A stretch of 10,768 bases of DNA, from NCBI GenBank assembly GCA_025350985.1, contig JANXWU010000278.1, forward strand, positions 1 to 10,768. The letters are read 5' to 3'. Under the pieces are notes generated by a model that saw only the letters and a list, made by a program, of their open reading frames with translations, made no database searches and was not told the origin of the DNA. The position numbers and the translations under genes are program-made. Positions 7,287-10,768 of this stretch are shown in pieces (the stretch's first letter is position 1; every line of letters starts with the position of its first letter). The stretch comes from Spartobacteria bacterium. GTDB taxonomy: Bacteria; Verrucomicrobiota; Verrucomicrobiia; Chthoniobacterales; Chthoniobacteraceae.

Positions 7287-7395
7287 TATTTTAACGCGGA
7301 GACGCCGAGGCGCGGAGAAAAATGAGACGGGGGTTTGAGGTTCGATTCATCCAAAATGTCTTCTCTGCGTTTCTCCGCGTCTCTGCGTTAAAATA
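7287..7395. repeat. Large imperfect inverted repeat (CGCGGAGA/CGCAGAGA type) between aldolase and dehydratase genes
   Basis: The left arm begins TATTTTAACGCGGAGACG at 7287. The right arm, read in reverse complement from 7395, begins TATTTTAACGCAGAGACG. The outer 11 bp match perfectly, and about 34 bp pair with a handful of mismatches around a ~40-nt loop. In the transcript of the sugar-acid genes it would form a long hairpin just after the aldolase stop and about 18 nt before the dehydratase start. It could limit or process readthrough, or be a MITE-like remnant. Its T-rich end lies on the outer edge of both arms. Confidence 0.75.
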
Positions 7396-7420
7396 GACGC
7401 TCCGATTGCAGAGGCGCGTT

Positions 7421-8188
7421 TCATTTTCCGCGCAGTGCCGCCGCGAATTGCCGCAGGCCCGTCGTCACCGCACCGCCGTCCGAGCCGAACGCCATCACGG
7501 TGTAACCTTCCTCCCGAAGCACCGGAATTTGATTCGGCGCGGTCACTAAAATTCCCGCGGCCTTTCCCGCCGCGCGCGCGCTTTTCGCCACCCGCCGACG
7601 CGCTTCGACAAACAGCGGATGATCGAAATTCCCCTGCACCCCGAGGTTCGTCGTCAAATCCAGCGGGCCGACGAAAAGCACATCGACCCCATCGACCGCT
7701 GCCATCGCGTCGAGATTTTCCAGCGCCTCCGGCGTTTCGATTTGCACCATGTTGACCAGCCGTTCGTGCGCGTGCGCGTAGTAGTCGTCGAAGTCGATCC
7801 CGAAGCCAGCGGCGCGATTGGATTTCGCCACGCCGCGAACCCCGCGCGGTGGATAGCGAAACGCCGCCACCGCCGCGCGCGCCTCCGTCTCGGTGCTCAC
7901 GTACGGCACCATCACGCCACCCGCGCCGAGGTCGAGCGCGCGTTTGAAACGCGGCGTTTCGTTCGCCGCCAGCCGCACGATCGTCGCCGCCGGAGTGGCC
8001 GACGCCGCTTGGAGTTGATGCAGCAAAGTTTCGTCCGAACCGGGGCCGTGCTCGTAGTCGAGCATCAGCCAGTCGAACCCCGCGCGCCCCGCGATTTCGG
8101 CGGTCAATGAAGAGCCGAGATTGATAAACGTCCCGGCCAGCCATTCGCCGCCCAGGACGCGTTCGCGGAAGTTTGGCGTCGTGCTCAT
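7421..8188 (-). CDS. HpcH/HpaI-family aldolase, GarL-like (2-dehydro-3-deoxyglucarate aldolase)
   Basis: Class II metal-dependent aldolases of this family cleave 2-keto-3-deoxy acids to pyruvate and an aldehyde; GarL gives pyruvate plus tartronate semialdehyde. The motif GFDWLMLDYEHGP at 37-49 contains the active-site H47. R72 (IVRLAAN) matches the family arginine, and the metal ligands are E151 (VQIETP) and D177 (VGPLDLT). The RYPPRGVRGV segment at 111-120 is also typical. At 255 aa the length is normal. I chose the ATG at 8188, not the in-frame one at 8236: it begins just before the conserved domain and forms an ATGA overlap with the upstream dehydrogenase stop, implying translational coupling. 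HpaI and YfaU-type aldolases are alternatives; the neighbouring dehydratase and reductase favour a GarL-like role. Confidence 0.9.
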   Translation of the reverse strand: MSTTPNFRERVLGGEWLAGTFINLGSSLTAEIAGRAGFDWLMLDYEHGPGSDETLLHQLQAASATPAATIVRLAANETPRFKRALDLGAGGVMVPYVSTETEARAAVAAFRYPPRGVRGVAKSNRAAGFGIDFDDYYAHAHERLVNMVQIETPEALENLDAMAAVDGVDVLFVGPLDLTTNLGVQGNFDHPLFVEARRRVAKSARAAGKAAGILVTAPNQIPVLREEGYTVMAFGSDGGAVTTGLRQFAAALRGK

Positions 8189-9057
8189 TGGGCGAGGTAA
8201 AGGCGATACAATGCCTGCGTGCCGCAGTCCTCCCAACCGTTCACCGCCACCTGGTCGTACAGTTTTTTCGCCACCGCGAGGCCGGGCAGATCGAGCTTCA
8301 ACTCAGCGGCGCTTTCGAGCGCGATCTTCATGTCTTTCAAAATGTGTTTCACGTAAAAACCCGGCGCGAAATTCTCCGCCAAGGCGCGCGGCGCGAGGTT
8401 CGTCAGCGCCCAGCTTCCCGCCGCGCCGCCGCTGATGCTCTCGTGAACGCGCGCCGGATCGAGGCCCGCTTTTTTCGCGTAGGCGAGCGCTTCGCACCAC
8501 GCGACCATTCCGACCGCGACTGAAATCTGATTCGCCATTTTGCAGTGCTGTCCCGAGCCCGCCGGCCCGAGCAGCGCGATGTTTTTTCCCATCAACTCCA
8601 ACAGCGGTTTGGCGCGGGCGAACGCGGCCTCGTTGCCGCCGACCATGATGACCAGCCGCGCCTCCTTCGCTCCGATGTCGCCCCCGGACACGGGCGCATC
8701 CAGCGACGAAAGTCCGTGCGCTGAAGCCGCGTGGGCAATTCGTTTGGCGAGCACAGGACTCGAGGTGGTCATGTCGATCAGAAGTGCGCCCGGCTTCGCG
8801 CGCTCGACGATTCCACCGCCGCCCAAATAGCTCTCCTCCACGTCCATCGGGAAGCCGAGCATCGTGATGACCACGTCGGCGACCGCTGCCACATCACCGG
8901 CGGAGTCGTGCCATTGCGCGCCCGCGTTGAGGAGCGACTGCGCTTTTTCTTTCGTGCGATTGAAAACGTGAACGGCATGTCCGGCGGCCAGCAAGTGCCC
9001 CGCCATGCTGCGTCCCATGACGCCGGTGCCGACAAAGCCGATCGAGTGAGTTGGCAT
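8185..9057 (-). CDS. NAD(P)-dependent beta-hydroxyacid dehydrogenase (YkwC/GarR-like, probable tartronate semialdehyde reductase)
   Basis: This 290-aa protein is a member of the 3-hydroxyisobutyrate dehydrogenase family. The Rossmann motif is GFVGTGVMG at 7-15, with NRT at 33-35 after strand 2; an Arg here often accompanies NADPH use. The substrate-binding motif DAPVSGGDIGAKEA is at 120-133, and the catalytic lysine is K173 in GSGQHCKMANQ. The C-terminal half (GAAGSW, PGFYVKHILKDM) resembles Bacillus YkwC more than E. coli GarR, as far as I recall those sequences. Coupling to the GarL-like aldolase by a 4-nt ATGA overlap makes the aldolase product tartronate semialdehyde a likely substrate, giving glycerate. 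Glyoxylate or succinic semialdehyde reduction are alternatives. It is the first gene of the minus-strand catabolic group and is divergent from the permease. There is no SD before the ATG. Confidence 0.88.
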   Translation of the reverse strand: MPTHSIGFVGTGVMGRSMAGHLLAAGHAVHVFNRTKEKAQSLLNAGAQWHDSAGDVAAVADVVITMLGFPMDVEESYLGGGGIVERAKPGALLIDMTTSSPVLAKRIAHAASAHGLSSLDAPVSGGDIGAKEARLVIMVGGNEAAFARAKPLLELMGKNIALLGPAGSGQHCKMANQISVAVGMVAWCEALAYAKKAGLDPARVHESISGGAAGSWALTNLAPRALAENFAPGFYVKHILKDMKIALESAAELKLDLPGLAVAKKLYDQVAVNGWEDCGTQALYRLYLAQ

Positions 9058-9068
9058 AAAGTGCGGAC

Positions 9069-9074
9069 GTTATA
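9069..9074 (-). promoter_or_regulatory. Candidate -10 element for the dehydrogenase-aldolase operon
   Basis: On the minus strand TATAAC lies 11 nt before the ATG at 9057, in a GC-rich background. If it is a -10 box, transcription would begin only a few nt before the start codon, giving a near-leaderless mRNA, which fits the absence of an SD. No good -35 box is visible at the usual distance, so this is weak. Confidence 0.3.
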
Positions 9075-9165
9075 GAAACACGCCGCGGCTGAGGATAGGA
9101 AAAATTTCGCCGCGGCCATGCCTGCGCTGCTGCACGCACGCACTCGCTTCGTCTTCGCTTGCACG

Positions 9166-9200
9166 TTCGATGTTCGATGTTGGATGTTCGGGGTTCGATG
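9166..9200 (+). repeat. Heptanucleotide array TTCGATG x5 ending in the permease start codon
   Basis: Five head-to-tail 7-bp units: TTCGATG, TTCGATG, TTGGATG, TTCGGGG, TTCGATG. The last ATG (9198) is the chosen start of the permease. Because 7 is not a multiple of 3, the earlier ATGs fall in different frames. Related spurious peptides of the HRTSNIQ type occur widely in environmental bacterial genomes, so this is probably a local piece of a dispersed repeat. Confidence 0.75.
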
Positions 9201-10595
9201 CTCGCTTTCCTCCTCGCCCCGCTCGGCATTCTGCTGCTCAGCGTCGTCTTCATCGTCGCGGCGGTGGCGGTTTTCCGCATCCACGCGTTCTTCGCCTTGA
9301 TGATGGCCGCGATGCTCGTTGGCCTGCTGACCGCGGTTGGACAAACGGGCGACCAGCGTTTTGTCAAAGCCATCGAATCCGTGATGGCGGAACTCGGAGC
9401 CACCGCGAGCAAGATCGGTTTCACCATCGCCGTCGCCGCCGTCATCGGCCTGTGCCTGATGGAAAGCGGCGCGGCGGACAAGATCATCCGGCGCTTCATC
9501 GCCGTCGTCGGGGAGGCGCGCGCGGGCGTGGCGCTGCTCGCGTCCGGTTTCATTTTGTGCGCGCCGGTTTTCTTCGACACCGTGCTGTTGCTCCTCCTGC
9601 CGCTGGCGCGGGCGCTGAGTTTGCGGACGGGAAAAAACTACCTGCTTTATGTGCTCGCCATTTGCGCTGGCGGCTCGATTTCCAATGGCATCATCCCGCC
9701 TGCGCCGGGGCCGCTCTTCGTCGCCGAAACCCTCAAGCTCAACCTCGGCCTCACTATTTTAACCGGCATCGCGATGGGCATTTTACCGGCGTGCGGCGCC
9801 TATTCGATTGCACGCTGGATGAATGCCCGCCTGCACTTCCCGGTGCGCGCCATTCCCGGCTCCACGCTCGAGTCGCTCGCGGCCATCGCCGCCAAACCAG
9901 AATCCGCGCTGCCCGGTTTTCTGCCCTCCATCGCACCGGTGATTTTGCCGGTCGTGCTCATCGCGGGCGCTTCGTTTCTCGGCCTCGCCCGCGCGAGCGT
10001 CTCGCCCGGACTGGCGCAGAGCATCGAGTTTTTCGGCAACAAAAACGTCGCGCTCCTCCTCGCCGGCATCGTCGCGCTCATCGTGCTCGCCCGGCAGAAA
10101 AACATCGGCTGGCGCTCGGCGGGAAAAGTCCTCGGCCCGCCGCTCGAAACCGCCGGCGTGATCATTCTCATCGTCTCCGCCGGCGGCGCGTACGGTGCCA
10201 TGATCAAAAACTCCGGCGTCGGTGAAGCCGTGCGATCTCTCGCCGGCACGCACGCCATTCACTACGTCCTGCTCGGGTGGATCATCTCCGCCGCGATTCG
10301 CGCCGCGCAAGGCTCCGCCACCGTCGCGACGATCACTGCCGTCGGCATCATGCAATCCATCGCGGGCGCGGACGGCTTCGGCATCCACCCGGTTTACGTT
10401 TTTCTCGCCATCGGTTTCGGCTCGAAATTTTTGGATTGGATGAACGACTCCGGCTTCTGGGTCATCAGCCGCTTCAGCGGATTGAGCCAGGTGGAATTGT
10501 TGAAAACGTGGACCCTTCTCGTCAGCGCCCTCTCGGTTCTGGGCTTGCTCGAAGTCCTCCTCGTGTCCCGCTTTTTTCCGCAACTCCCGTTCTAA
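9198..10595 (+). CDS. GntP-family gluconate/sugar-acid:H+ symporter
   Basis: This inner-membrane permease of 465 aa has the usual GntP length of about 440-470 and is built of many hydrophobic helices, starting at once with LLAPLGILLLSVVFIVAAVAV. Family landmarks are ISNGIIPPAPGP at 161-172, GSATVATITAVGIM at 372-385 and MNDSGFW at 415-421; GntP has the equivalent GSATVAAITAGGI and NDPGFW. I chose the ATG at 9198 because it matches the GntP N-terminus. An upstream TTG at 9159 and ATG at 9177 in the same frame would only add translated repeat. There is no strong SD. Known substrates of the family include gluconate and other hexonates or short hydroxy acids. Its divergent position next to dehydratase, aldolase and reductase genes suggests that it imports their substrate. 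It ends in TAA before interspersed repeats. Confidence 0.93.
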   Translation: MLAFLLAPLGILLLSVVFIVAAVAVFRIHAFFALMMAAMLVGLLTAVGQTGDQRFVKAIESVMAELGATASKIGFTIAVAAVIGLCLMESGAADKIIRRFIAVVGEARAGVALLASGFILCAPVFFDTVLLLLLPLARALSLRTGKNYLLYVLAICAGGSISNGIIPPAPGPLFVAETLKLNLGLTILTGIAMGILPACGAYSIARWMNARLHFPVRAIPGSTLESLAAIAAKPESALPGFLPSIAPVILPVVLIAGASFLGLARASVSPGLAQSIEFFGNKNVALLLAGIVALIVLARQKNIGWRSAGKVLGPPLETAGVIILIVSAGGAYGAMIKNSGVGEAVRSLAGTHAIHYVLLGWIISAAIRAAQGSATVATITAVGIMQSIAGADGFGIHPVYVFLAIGFGSKFLDWMNDSGFWVISRFSGLSQVELLKTWTLLVSALSVLGLLEVLLVSRFFPQLPF

Positions 10596-10603
10596 TCGTA
10601 CGT

Positions 10604-10660
10604 GTCATTCTGAGCGAAGTGGAGTTCGCCAAAGCGAACGGAACGCAGTCGAAGAATCTC
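10604..10660 (+). repeat. Interspersed repeat GTCATTCTGAGCG...GAAGAATCTC, long copy
   Basis: It begins 8 nt after the permease stop. Ends match the copy at 5844-5900 almost exactly, while the middle is a different self-complementary sequence (GTTCGC at 10624-10629, GCGAAC at 10634-10639). It may help form the 3' end of the permease mRNA, but there is no T-run like that of an intrinsic terminator. Confidence 0.75.
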
Positions 10661-10701
10661 TTGCACTTCCCCGTGAAGCGGCGTGCCAGAAAATGATTCG
10701 A

Positions 10702-10768
10702 GAGATTTTCCCACTCCGCCAAACCCTCGCTCAGAATGACATCAAGAGATTTTTCGACTCCCGCTGTG
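10702..10768 (-). repeat. Two head-to-tail minus-strand copies of the GTCATTCTGAGCG repeat, one cut by the window edge
   Basis: One copy reads GTCATTCTGAGCGAGGG at its start (10740) and ends in AAAATCTC (10702). Immediately before it on the same strand, 10768-10746 is the tail of another copy (GGGAGTCGAAAAATCTC). Together with the + copy at 10604 they form an inverted arrangement like that at 5844-5949. No gene is visible between 10596 and the window end. Confidence 0.7.

Noticed and set aside
7347..8144. A 265-codon minus-strand frame overlapping the aldolase
   Set aside because: Gly/Arg-rich out-of-frame reading of the aldolase gene, continuing into the intergenic hairpin.
8778..9344. Minus-strand frame including HRTPNIQHRTSNVQ-type peptide repeats
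   Set aside because: The peptide repeat is the translation of the TTCGATG DNA repeat; the rest overlaps the dehydrogenase gene in another frame.
9170..10225. A 351-codon + strand frame overlapping the permease
   Set aside because: Out-of-frame reading of GntP, Arg/His-rich, with no membrane helices. Its beginning is translated heptad repeat.
10604..10660. Rho-independent terminator of the permease gene
   Set aside because: A 6-bp hairpin is present but is not followed by a T-run; it is better explained as the core of the interspersed repeat.

Overview
The window is GC-rich (roughly 60% or more), gene-dense bacterial DNA. Gene content suggests a soil or freshwater Verrucomicrobiota member: a Tat-exported intradiol dioxygenase, a secreted DUF1080 protein, sugar-acid catabolism, Shine-Dalgarno-poor starts, and several kinds of short interspersed repeat in the gaps. 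No rRNA, marker gene or close homologue is visible, so this assignment is an inference. I see no tRNA, rRNA, CRISPR array, transposase or phage gene.

Left block (2-4959). A secreted intradiol ring-cleavage dioxygenase (+ strand) runs tail-to-tail into a minus-strand signalling operon, with a 17-bp overlap. Read in its own direction, the operon is: secreted DUF1080 protein (4959-4339), single-domain response regulator (4319-3936), soluble histidine kinase (3929-3063), and hybrid kinase REC-PAS-PAS-HisKA-HATPase-REC (2999-666). Gaps are 19, 6 and 63 nt. The operon holds two kinases and three receiver domains but no DNA-binding output domain, so it looks like a phosphorelay whose output lies elsewhere.

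Middle (4960-5981). A PduO-type cob(I)alamin adenosyltransferase (5734-5159, minus) is preceded by a degenerate array of ~26-bp repeats. Each repeat ends in an ATG, and three tiny overlapping ORFs step through ATGA junctions into the real start codon. Copies of a GTCATTCTGAGCG...GAAGAATCTC repeat flank this gene.

Right block (5982-10595). This is a probable aldarate (glucarate/galactarate-type) catabolic locus. On the minus strand, a YkwC/GarR-like beta-hydroxyacid dehydrogenase (9057-8185) is coupled by an ATGA overlap to a GarL/HpaI-like aldolase (8188-7421). A glucarate-dehydratase-like enolase-superfamily protein (7268-5982) follows beyond a large imperfect hairpin. A GntP-family permease (9198-10595, +) is divergent. 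Proposed flow: import of a sugar acid by the permease, dehydration, retro-aldol cleavage to pyruvate plus tartronate semialdehyde, and reduction to glycerate. No glycerate kinase is in the window. A heptanucleotide repeat runs directly into the permease start codon. The right edge (10596-10768) holds more copies of the GTCATTCTGAGCG repeat.

The most unusual signals are the ATG-bearing tandem repeat and mini-ORF chain before the adenosyltransferase, the TTCGATG heptad array at the permease start, and the interspersed repeat family whose two long copies have different but self-complementary cores.
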